From DASXTS01 sp036505275 (GTDB taxonomy: Bacteria > Actinomycetota > Actinomycetes > Mycobacteriales > Pseudonocardiaceae): a DNA stretch of 8,317 nucleotides. Made by a program: the position numbers and the translations under genes. Shown one piece after another: positions 1 through 5,039 of this stretch (the first letter of the stretch is position 1; each line of letters begins with the position of its first letter). The stretch lies in the NCBI GenBank assembly GCA_036505275.1, contig DASXTS010000350.1, positions 1-8,317 on the forward strand. The letters are read 5' to 3'. The notes beneath the pieces were generated by a model, which was not told where the DNA came from, searched no databases, and worked only from the letters and a program-made list of their open reading frames with translations.

Positions 1-951
1 CTGATCGACCCCAAGATGGTGGAGCTCACCCCGTACGAGGGCATCCCGCACCTGATCACGCCGATCATCACCCAGCCCAAGAAGGCCGCCGCCGCGCTCG
101 CCTGGCTGGTCGACGAGATGGAGCAGCGCTACCAGGACATGCAGGTCAACCGGGTGCGGCACATCGACGACTTCAACCGCAACGTGAAGGCCGGCAAGAT
201 CACCGCACCGCCCGGCAGCCAGCGCGAGTACCGCCCGTACCCCTACATCCTGGCGATCGTCGACGAGCTGGCCGACCTCATGATGACCGCGCCGCGGGAC
301 GTCGAGGACGCCGTGGTTCGGATCACCCAGAAGGCCCGCGCGGCCGGCATCCACCTGGTGCTGGCCACCCAACGGCCGAGCGTCGACGTGGTCACCGGGC
401 TGATCAAGACGAACGTGCCGTCCCGGCTGGCGTTCGCCACCTCCTCCCTCACCGACTCGCGAGTGATCCTCGACCAGCCCGGCGCGGAGAAGCTCATCGG
501 CATGGGCGACGGCCTGTACCTGCCGATGGGAGCGTCCAAACCAATCAGGGTGCAGGGCGCCTACGTCTCCGACGAGGAGATCACCGCGATCGTCGCGTTC
601 ACCAAGGAGCAGGCGACACCCGAGTACACCGACGGTGTCACCGCGGCGAAGGCCGGCGAGCAGCGCGAGATCGACCCGGACGTCGGCGACGACCTCGACC
701 TGCTGTGCCAGGCCGCCGAGCTGGTGGTCACCTCGCAGTTCGGGTCCACCTCGATGCTGCAGCGCAAGCTGCGGGTCGGGTTCGCCAAGGCCGGCCGGCT
801 GATGGACCTGCTGGAGAGCCGCGGCGTGGTCGGCCCGTCCGAGGGGTCCAAGGCGCGCGACGTGCTGATCAAGCCCGACGAGCTGGACGGCCTGCTCTAC
901 ACGCTGCGCGGCGGCGGCCCGGTCGCCGGCGACGAGGACGAGGCGTTCTGA
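1..951 (+). CDS. ftsK: DNA translocase FtsK, C-terminal part (5' end outside window)
   Basis: The reading frame is open from base 1 and stops with TGA at 949-951; 316 residues are visible. FtsK/SpoIIIE is a septum-located hexameric ATPase that pumps chromosomal DNA during division or sporulation-type septation. Visible in order: the end of the RecA-like motor starting LIDPK, the Walker B segment ILAIVDELADLM (Asp-Glu near bases 262-267), the conserved LATQRPSVDVVTG and KTNVPSR segments, and the winged-helix gamma domain (about bases 682-885) with the family pattern TSMLQRKLRVGFAKAGRL and LLESRGVVGP, which reads polarity sequences on DNA. The N-terminal membrane segments, the linker and Walker A lie upstream of the window. 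The protein ends with an acidic tail (GDEDEAF). The next gene is convergent and its stop begins three bases downstream, so no room remains for a separate terminator. Family identity is certain. Confidence 0.97.
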   Translation: MIDPKMVELTPYEGIPHLITPIITQPKKAAAALAWLVDEMEQRYQDMQVNRVRHIDDFNRNVKAGKITAPPGSQREYRPYPYILAIVDELADLMMTAPRDVEDAVVRITQKARAAGIHLVLATQRPSVDVVTGLIKTNVPSRLAFATSSLTDSRVILDQPGAEKLIGMGDGLYLPMGASKPIRVQGAYVSDEEITAIVAFTKEQATPEYTDGVTAAKAGEQREIDPDVGDDLDLLCQAAELVVTSQFGSTSMLQRKLRVGFAKAGRLMDLLESRGVVGPSEGSKARDVLIKPDELDGLLYTLRGGGPVAGDEDEAF

Positions 952-954
952 TGC

Positions 955-1461
955 TCAGAGCGTGAGCAGCATCCTGGTGTTGCCCAGGATATTCGGCTTC
1001 ACGTAGGGCAGGTCGAGGAACTCCGCCACGCCCACGTCATACGAACGGCGCATCAACTCGTACACCTCGGCGGGCACCGGGGTCCCGGAAATCTCGGTGA
1101 AGCCGTGCTTGGCGAAGAACTCCGTCTCGAAGGTCAGCACGAAGATCCGCCGCAGCCCCAGCTCGCGGGCCGCGGTCAGCAACGCCTCCACAATGGCGTG
1201 CCCGACCCGATGGCCGCGGGCCGCCGAGTGCACCGCGACGGTGCGCACCTCGCCAAGGTCCTCCCACAGCACATGCAGCGCACCGCAGCCCAGGAGCGTG
1301 CCACCGGCCGACTCGGCCACCCAGAAGTCGGGCACGTCCTCGTACAGCGTCACCAGGTCCTTGGCCAGCAGGATGTTCTGCGCCGCATATCCGTCGATCA
1401 GATCCTTGATCGCCCGCACGTCCGTGGTGCGTGCCCTGCGAACGGTCGGCTGCGCGGTCAC
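955..1461 (-). CDS. argA: GNAT N-acetyltransferase, actinobacterial ArgA-type N-acetylglutamate synthase
   Basis: 168 residues, GTG start at 1461, TGA at 955-957. The family transfers acetyl from acetyl-CoA; the close relative by remembered sequence and by position next to ftsK is M. tuberculosis Rv2747, a short single-domain N-acetylglutamate synthase feeding arginine biosynthesis, without the amino-acid-kinase domain of E. coli ArgA. Visible: the beta4 strand LGEVRTVAV (residues 69-77), the acetyl-CoA loop RGHRVGHA (82-89), and the C-terminal FVLTFETEFFAKHGFTEI block (107-124) typical of this group. The acetyl-CoA loop is odd: the usual pattern is R/Q-x-x-G-x-G/A, but residue 85 is Arg (codon CGG at 1209-1207) instead of Gly. 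The frame stays open far upstream of 1461, across rimO on the other strand; that extension has no homology and is an antisense shadow. There is no Shine-Dalgarno; a TANNNT box ends 8 nt before the GTG, suggesting a leaderless mRNA. The exact substrate is inferred. Confidence 0.9.
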   Translation of the reverse strand: MTAQPTVRRARTTDVRAIKDLIDGYAAQNILLAKDLVTLYEDVPDFWVAESAGGTLLGCGALHVLWEDLGEVRTVAVHSAARGHRVGHAIVEALLTAARELGLRRIFVLTFETEFFAKHGFTEISGTPVPAEVYELMRRSYDVGVAEFLDLPYVKPNILGNTRMLLTL

Positions 1462-1469
1462 AGCGGGCC

Positions 1470-1475
1470 AAGGTA
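1470..1475 (-). promoter_or_regulatory. Candidate -10 box of the GNAT gene (leaderless)
   Basis: On the minus strand TACCTT (TANNNT) ends 8 nt before the GTG at 1461. In actinobacteria this distance places transcription initiation on or next to the start codon. No Shine-Dalgarno is visible, which fits a leaderless message. The -35 element is not recognisable. Confidence 0.45.
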
Positions 1476-1481
1476 GCCGGA

Positions 1482-1487
1482 TACCCT
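1482..1487 (+). promoter_or_regulatory. Candidate -10 box of rimO (leaderless)
   Basis: TACCCT (TANNNT) ends 7 nt before the GTG at 1495, and no Shine-Dalgarno is visible between them, so the start codon is probably the 5' end of the mRNA. It lies six bases from the opposite-strand box at 1470-1475, so the two divergent promoters must share DNA. Confidence 0.45.
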
Positions 1488-1494
1488 GAACGGC

Positions 1495-2907
1495 GTGCCG
1501 TCCCCCGCCGCCCCGCGCCGTGTCGCGCTGCTCACCCTCGGCTGCGCGCGCAACGAGGTGGACTCGGAGGAGCTGGCCGGGCGGCTGACCGCGGACGGCT
1601 GGCGGTTGGTGGACGCCGCCGACGGGGCCGCCGAGGTGGTCGTGGTGAACACCTGCGGGTTCGTGGCGTCGGCCAAGAAGGACTCGGTGGACACCCTGCT
1701 GGCGGCCGCCGACACCGGCGCGAAGGTGGTCGCGGTGGGCTGCCTGGCCGAGCGGTACGGCGCCGAGCTGGCGGAGAGCCTGCCGGAGGCGGACGCGGTG
1801 CTCGGCTTCGATCACTACCCGACCATGCCGCAGCGGCTGGCGGAGGTGCTGGCCGGCCGGACGATCACCGCGCACGCCCCGGTCGACCGGCGGACGCTCC
1901 TGCCGATCAGCCCGGTAGAGCGGCCGGCGGCGGCGGCCGACCAGCCGGTGCCCGGCCACGGCTGGGTCGGCGGGACGCTGCGGCGGCGGCTGGACGACTC
2001 CCCGGTGGCGCCGCTCAAGCTGGCCTCCGGGTGCGACCGGCGGTGCTCGTTCTGCGCCATTCCGTTCTTCCGCGGCTCCTTCGTCTCCCGCGACCCGGAG
2101 CAGCTGCTGGCCGAGGCGGCGTGGTTGGCCGGCGAGGGCGTCCGTGAGCTGGTGCTGGTCAGCGAGAACTCCACCAGCTACGGCAAGGACCTTGGCGATC
2201 TCCGCGCGCTGGAGAAGGTGCTGCCCGGGCTGGCCGCGGTGCCGGGCATAGCCAGGGTCCGGGTGTCCTACCTGCAGCCGGCCGAGACCCGCCCCGGCCT
2301 GATCAGCACGATGGCCGGCACGGACGGCGTTGCGCCGTACTTCGACTTGTCGTTCCAGCACGCCAGCGAGCCGGTGCTGCGCAGGATGCGCCGGTTCGGC
2401 TCGACCCCGTCGTTCCTGGCGTTGCTGGCGCGCATCCGCGAGCTGCGCCGCGACGCCGGCGTGCGCAGCAACGTCATCGTCGGTTTCCCCGGCGAGACCG
2501 CCGCCGACGTCGCCGAGCTGCGGCGGTTCCTCGAGGCGGCGCGGCTGGATGCGGTCGGGGTGTTCGGCTACTCGGACGAGGACGGCACGGAGGCGGCCAC
2601 CCTGCCCGGCAAGCTGCCCGAGGACGCCATCGCCGAGCGGGTGCGGGTGCTGACGGATCTGGTCGAGCAGCTCACCGCGCAGCGTGCCGAGGAGCGCATC
2701 GGCTCGGAGGTCGTGGTGCTTGCCGAGGCGACGTCGGGATCGGCGGTGACTGGCCGTGCCGCGCACCAGGGACCGGAGGACGGCGAATGCCAGTTCACCG
2801 TGAGTGACGGCATTTCTGTCGGAGACCTGGTCAGGGCCACGGTGGTGGACTGCGACGGTGTCGACCTGCTCGTCGAGCCGCTCGGTCGGCTCGTGGACCG
2901 GTCATGA
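1495..2907 (+). CDS. rimO: Ribosomal protein S12 (uS12) aspartate methylthiotransferase RimO
   Basis: 470 residues from GTG at 1495 to TGA at 2905-2907. RimO is a radical-SAM enzyme with two 4Fe-4S clusters that adds a methylthio group to a conserved aspartate of ribosomal protein S12. Visible: the N-terminal MTTase domain with its three cluster cysteines C17 (TLGCARNEVDSE), C54 (NTCGF) and C83 (VGCLAERY); the radical-SAM motif CDRRCSFC (C180, C184, C187) followed by AIPFFRGSF; FDLSFQHASEPVLRRMRR (284-300) and YSDEDGT (359-365), which mark RimO rather than the tRNA enzyme MiaB; and a C-terminal TRAM domain (about 399-465). The linker at about 125-170 is rich in Pro and Ala. Length is normal for the family and all cluster cysteines are present. 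The stop overlaps the pgsA start (ATGA), indicating translational coupling. The start is supported by the immediate TLGC motif and the -10 box 7 nt upstream. Confidence 0.96.
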   Translation: MPSPAAPRRVALLTLGCARNEVDSEELAGRLTADGWRLVDAADGAAEVVVVNTCGFVASAKKDSVDTLLAAADTGAKVVAVGCLAERYGAELAESLPEADAVLGFDHYPTMPQRLAEVLAGRTITAHAPVDRRTLLPISPVERPAAAADQPVPGHGWVGGTLRRRLDDSPVAPLKLASGCDRRCSFCAIPFFRGSFVSRDPEQLLAEAAWLAGEGVRELVLVSENSTSYGKDLGDLRALEKVLPGLAAVPGIARVRVSYLQPAETRPGLISTMAGTDGVAPYFDLSFQHASEPVLRRMRRFGSTPSFLALLARIRELRRDAGVRSNVIVGFPGETAADVAELRRFLEAARLDAVGVFGYSDEDGTEAATLPGKLPEDAIAERVRVLTDLVEQLTAQRAEERIGSEVVVLAEATSGSAVTGRAAHQGPEDGECQFTVSDGISVGDLVRATVVDCDGVDLLVEPLGRLVDRS

Positions 2908-3542
2908 CCGAGCCGGCCCCGGTACCGAGCAGGGTGCCGGTGGTCAACATCGCGAATGCGCTGACCATGTCCCGGCTGCTGCTCGTACCGGTGTTCGTGG
3001 TTGCCCTGTTCGCCGACGGCGCGGCTCGCGTCGACTGGCGGGTCGTCGCGGCGGCGGTGTTCGCGGTCGCGTCGATCACCGATCGGCTGGACGGGGACAT
3101 CGCCCGGCGGCGCGGCCTGGTGACCGACTTCGGCACGATCGTCGACCCGATCGCGGACAAGGCCCTGACGGGATCTGCGCTGGTAGGACTGTCCGTGCTT
3201 GGCGAGCTGCCGTGGTGGATCACCGTGCTGATCCTGGCCCGCGAAATCGGCGTGACGCTGCTGCGGTTCTGGGTGATCAGGCATGGCGTGATCCCGGCGT
3301 CGCGCGGCGGCAAGACCAAGACGTTCGTGCAGACGGTCGCGATCGGGCTGTACCTGCTGCCGCTGCCGGCCGCCGTGGACCCGCTGCTGTGGTCGGTGAT
3401 GGCCGTCGCGCTGGTGCTGACCCTGGTCACCGGGGCGGACTACGTGGTTCGCGCACTCCGGCTGCGCGCGCGCGGGCGGCGCACGCTCGCGGTGCCGCCG
3501 ACGGTCGACAGGCCGCCCGCGGCGGGAACAGAACCGGTCTGA
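2904..3542 (+). CDS. pgsA: CDP-diacylglycerol--glycerol-3-phosphate 3-phosphatidyltransferase
   Basis: 212 residues, ATG at 2904 overlapping the rimO stop, TGA at 3540-3542. PgsA is a polytopic membrane enzyme that makes phosphatidylglycerol-phosphate from CDP-diacylglycerol and glycerol-3-phosphate, the route to phosphatidylglycerol and cardiolipin. The complete CDP-alcohol phosphotransferase signature D-x2-DG-x2-AR-x8-G-x3-D-x3-D is present: D60, D63, G64, A67, R68, G77, D81, D85. The opening NIANALTMSRLLLVPVFV (15-32) is the typical first helix of this family. Further hydrophobic segments lie at about 47-58, 90-100, 104-115, 145-158 and 160-180. The C-terminal tail (about 185-212) is basic and then Pro-rich. 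Neighbouring pgsA to ftsK, clgR and pspA is a conserved actinobacterial arrangement (pgsA3 in M. tuberculosis). The family also contains phosphatidylinositol-phosphate synthases; the sequence and context favour the PgsA group, but the alcohol substrate is inferred. Confidence 0.93.
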   Translation: MTEPAPVPSRVPVVNIANALTMSRLLLVPVFVVALFADGAARVDWRVVAAAVFAVASITDRLDGDIARRRGLVTDFGTIVDPIADKALTGSALVGLSVLGELPWWITVLILAREIGVTLLRFWVIRHGVIPASRGGKTKTFVQTVAIGLYLLPLPAAVDPLLWSVMAVALVLTLVTGADYVVRALRLRARGRRTLAVPPTVDRPPAAGTEPV

Positions 3543-3550
3543 CGCGCGTT
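3524..3550 (+). promoter_or_regulatory. Candidate ECF-sigma (SigE/SigR-type) promoter of clgR
   Basis: GGGAAC at 3524-3529, a 17-nt spacer, then CGTT at 3547-3550 matches the GGAA(C/T)...GTT architecture of actinobacterial stress ECF sigma factors. The -35 lies in the last codons of pgsA. Initiation near 3556-3560 would give a leader of about 110 nt before clgR. In M. tuberculosis, clgR-pspA is transcribed from a SigE-dependent promoter, which makes the match plausible. It is a motif match only; such motifs also occur by chance. Confidence 0.5.
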
Positions 3551-3564
3551 CGCTCTGGGCGTAC
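3548..3564. promoter_or_regulatory. Candidate ClgR autoregulatory operator
   Basis: An imperfect 17-bp dyad, GTTCGC-TCTGG-GCGTAC, with the CGC-N5-GCG core (Y after CGC and R before GCG) that I recall for actinobacterial ClgR sites. It begins inside the -10 element of the candidate ECF promoter and lies 105 bp before the clgR start. ClgR is known to act on its own gene in relatives. The core is short and common in GC-rich DNA, so position carries much of the weight. Confidence 0.45.
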
Positions 3565-3578
3565 CGCGGCGCGATGCG

Positions 3579-3602
3579 GGTACCGTCGTCGGTACCGTTG
3601 CA
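3579..3602 (+). repeat. Two direct GGTACCGT repeats, 12-bp period, clgR leader
   Basis: GGTACCGT occurs at 3579-3586 and again at 3591-3598, one period of 12 bp apart. Each copy contains TACCGT, a TANNNT sequence, so either could be a -10 box for a second, housekeeping promoter downstream of the dyad at 3548-3564. No clear -35 precedes them, which would fit an activator-dependent promoter. The role is unproven. Confidence 0.35.
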
Positions 3603-3657
3603 TCACTGCCTGGTACTGATCGGCCGGAAGCTCGGACGGGGATCGATGGGCTGGGAG

Positions 3658-3663
3658 AGGAGG
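3658..3663 (+). promoter_or_regulatory. Ribosome binding site that fixes the clgR start
   Basis: A perfect AGGAGG ends 6 nt before the ATG at 3670. The frame is open further upstream with ATG codons at 3574 and 3646, but neither has a comparable site, and the family's conserved N-terminus begins at the 3670 ATG (MAVLLREAIGDRLR). Confidence 0.75.
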
Positions 3664-3669
3664 CGGGCG

Positions 3670-4089
3670 ATGGCCGTGCTGCTGCGCGAGGCGATCGGAG
3701 ACCGGTTGCGTCGCACTCGTACCGCGCAACATCGCACGCTGCGCGAGGTCTCCCGAACGGCGAGGGTCAGCCTCGGCTACCTGTCGGAGGTCGAGCGCGG
3801 CCGCAAGGAGGCGTCCAGCGAGCTGCTGGCCGCCATCTGCGACGCGCTGAGCCTGCCGCTGTCGGAGCTGTTGCACAGCGTCGCGGGTGACCTGCGGCCG
3901 CACCTGGTCGATCGCCCGGTGCGAGTCGACGGCAGTCTCGACGGCGGCATCGACGGCGGCCGGTTGGTTGCCGCCGGTGCCAACGGTGCTGGCGAGGCCA
4001 AGGCGGAGCTGGTGCTCGCGCATCCCCAGCCGCGGCCGCGCCAGGTCGTCGAGCCGGTCAGCTCGCAGGCCACGGTCTACGCGGCCTGA
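3670..4089 (+). CDS. clgR: XRE-family transcriptional regulator ClgR
   Basis: 139 residues from ATG 3670 (AGGAGG 6 nt upstream) to TGA 4087-4089. ClgR activates clp protease genes and, in mycobacteria, the pspA stress operon. The xenobiotic-response helix-turn-helix spans about residues 8-67, with TLREVSRTARVSLGYLSEVE (23-42) covering the DNA-reading helices and RGRKEASSELLAAICDAL completing the five-helix fold; these segments are near-invariant among actinobacterial ClgR proteins. After residue 75 follows a variable tail rich in Gly, Asp and Ala, somewhat longer than the mycobacterial protein (about 112 residues). The protein ends in Val-Tyr-Ala-Ala; a terminal Ala-Ala is a typical ClpP-dependent degron, and ClgR is known to be degraded by the protease it induces. 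Preceded by a candidate ECF promoter and ClgR-type dyad, followed by the coiled-coil gene and pspA on the same strand. Confidence 0.94.
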   Translation: MAVLLREAIGDRLRRTRTAQHRTLREVSRTARVSLGYLSEVERGRKEASSELLAAICDALSLPLSELLHSVAGDLRPHLVDRPVRVDGSLDGGIDGGRLVAAGANGAGEAKAELVLAHPQPRPRQVVEPVSSQATVYAA

Positions 4090-4107
4090 TCTCCCCGTTC
4101 CCGGCCA

Positions 4108-4122
4108 GCCGGCCGCGCCGGC
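4108..4122 (+). terminator. Short GC hairpin after clgR, possible terminator or attenuator
   Basis: GCCGGC-CGC-GCCGGC forms a perfect six-base-pair GC stem with a three-base loop, 18 bp after the clgR stop. It is followed by AATT and then pyrimidine-rich sequence but no run of T. It could partly separate clgR from the downstream genes. Six GC pairs can arise easily at this base composition. Confidence 0.3.
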
Positions 4123-4125
4123 AAT

Positions 4126-4149
4126 TCCACTTTCCGGTCCACTTTCCGG
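4126..4149. repeat. Perfect tandem duplication of a 12-bp unit upstream of the coiled-coil gene
   Basis: TCCACTTTCCGG occurs at 4126-4137 and again, directly adjoining and identical, at 4138-4149, inside the 72-bp gap between clgR and the next gene. The second copy runs into GGAAG, giving a near-dyad CTTTCC-GGGAAG (4142-4153) that also supplies the Shine-Dalgarno-like GGGAAG of the following gene. It may be a doubled protein-binding site or a recent slippage duplication. Confidence 0.8.
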
Positions 4150-4161
4150 GAAGATGTCGGT

Positions 4162-4995
4162 GTGCTCACCGCGACCCTGGTCGTGCTGGCGGTGCTGCTG
4201 CTGGCGGCAGCGCTGCTGCTGGTGGCCGCGCTGCGGCGGCGGGTCGGGCGGCGCGCCGAGCTGGCGCCGCCGGCGGCCGTGAGCGGGCCGTCCGGGGGCG
4301 GCCCGGCCCTCGGCAGCCCGGCGCAGGTGTGGCTGGAGCGCGGTGAGCGGGTGGCCGAACGGCTGCGCCGGCTCGGCGCCGAGCATCCCACGCTGGCCGG
4401 CGCCGTCGACGACGCGGGCGCGGTGCTCATGGAGCTGCGCGCGGCGGCCGCCGAGGTCGCAACCCTGGACGCGGCCCGTGCCCGGCTCCCGATCGGCTCA
4501 CTGCGGGCCGAGCAGCGGCGGCTGGACGACGCCATCGACGCGGCCGCGGACGCCCCCGCCGTCAGCGACCTTCGGGCGGCACGCGATGCCCTGGCGGCGA
4601 GGATCGCGCTGGCCGAACGGCACCGGGCGGCCACCGCCGCGCTGCTGGCCAGGATGCGGGCCGTGGTGGCTGGCTTGGAGCAGGCCGAGGACGAGATGAC
4701 CGGGCTGCTGGCCGAGCTCTCGACGCCGAGCGTGGCCGGATCAACCACCACCGCGCAAACCACCGGGCCAACCACCGGGCCAACCACCGGGCAAACCACC
4801 GGGCCAACCACCGGGCAAACCACCGGGCAAACCACGTCGGCCACCGCGGAGCTGGCCGATCGGCTGGCCGGGCTGCGCGCGGGCCTGGCCGAGGTGCGGG
4901 CGATCACCGTCCGGGTTACCGCGCGGGCGTCCGGGCCGGGTCAGGGTCAGCCCGGAGATCTCCCTGGTTCGGTGGAACCTCCGGCGAGCACCTGA
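4162..4995 (+). CDS. Membrane-anchored coiled-coil protein of unknown function between clgR and pspA (candidate PspM-like Psp partner)
   Basis: 277 residues, GTG at 4162 with GGGAAG 8 nt upstream, TGA at 4993-4995. I do not recognise a characterised domain. Residues 2-24 form one hydrophobic helix (TATLVVLAVLLLAAALLLVAA) without upstream charges, followed by RRRVGRR; by the positive-inside rule the rest should be cytoplasmic. A Pro/Gly linker (32-54) leads to a long Ala/Leu/Arg/Glu-rich region (55-187) with heptad-like spacing, likely coiled coil. Residues 200-223 are six TTGP/TTGQ tetrapeptides, then a second short helix (228-254) and a Gly/Pro tail. It sits 72 bp after clgR and 44 bp before pspA, so cotranscription is likely. 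M. tuberculosis encodes an Ala-rich membrane protein of similar size, PspM (Rv2743c), but downstream of pspA. I infer a membrane docking partner for PspA; homology to PspM is not demonstrated here. Confidence 0.85.
   Translation: MLTATLVVLAVLLLAAALLLVAALRRRVGRRAELAPPAAVSGPSGGGPALGSPAQVWLERGERVAERLRRLGAEHPTLAGAVDDAGAVLMELRAAAAEVATLDAARARLPIGSLRAEQRRLDDAIDAAADAPAVSDLRAARDALAARIALAERHRAATAALLARMRAVVAGLEQAEDEMTGLLAELSTPSVAGSTTTAQTTGPTTGPTTGQTTGPTTGQTTGQTTSATAELADRLAGLRAGLAEVRAITVRVTARASGPGQGQPGDLPGSVEPPAST
4759..4830 (+). repeat. Coding minisatellite, six 12-bp units encoding TTG(P/Q)
   Basis: Six consecutive units of ACCACCGGGCMA run from 4759 to 4830, with a diverged unit before (4747-4758, TTAQ) and a partial one after (4831-4836). 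The only difference among the six is the eleventh base, C or A, which alternates the fourth residue as P, P, Q, P, Q, Q. The array stays in frame and lies between two predicted helical parts of the coiled-coil protein. Near-identity between units points to recent expansion by slippage or unequal exchange. Confidence 0.95.
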
Positions 4996-5039
4996 CACGA
5001 TGGCTTCTAGTAACCCGGAGCAGAAGGCAGGCGGAGGAG

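Noticed and set aside
952..954. A terminator between ftsK and the GNAT gene
   Set aside because: The stops are three bases apart, so any terminator would have to lie within coding sequence and no strong hairpin was evident.
955..2766. A 603-codon open frame on the minus strand upstream of and including the GNAT gene
   Set aside because: Only the last 168 codons match a known family; the rest is an Arg/Gly/His-rich antisense shadow of rimO caused by high GC.
3574..3669. N-terminal extension of ClgR from the ATG at 3574 or 3646
   Set aside because: The extension has no family support, and the perfect AGGAGG at 3658-3663 serves the ATG at 3670.
3427..4386. Minus-strand 319-codon open frame across the pgsA end, clgR and the next gene
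   Set aside because: Composition is Arg/Ala/Gln-rich without domain pattern, and it is antisense to clearly conserved coding sequence.
4759..4830. A CRISPR array
   Set aside because: The units are 12 bp, contiguous, without spacers, and in frame within a gene.
4741..4998. Minus-strand frame over the minisatellite giving WPGG/LPGG repeats
   Set aside because: The repeat is open in several frames because its period is 12; the flanks show no coding character and there is no ribosome site.
4974..5001. A second ECF-type promoter in front of pspA (GGAAC then CGAT)
   Set aside because: The spacing is off for this class and the -10 has a mismatch; not convincing.
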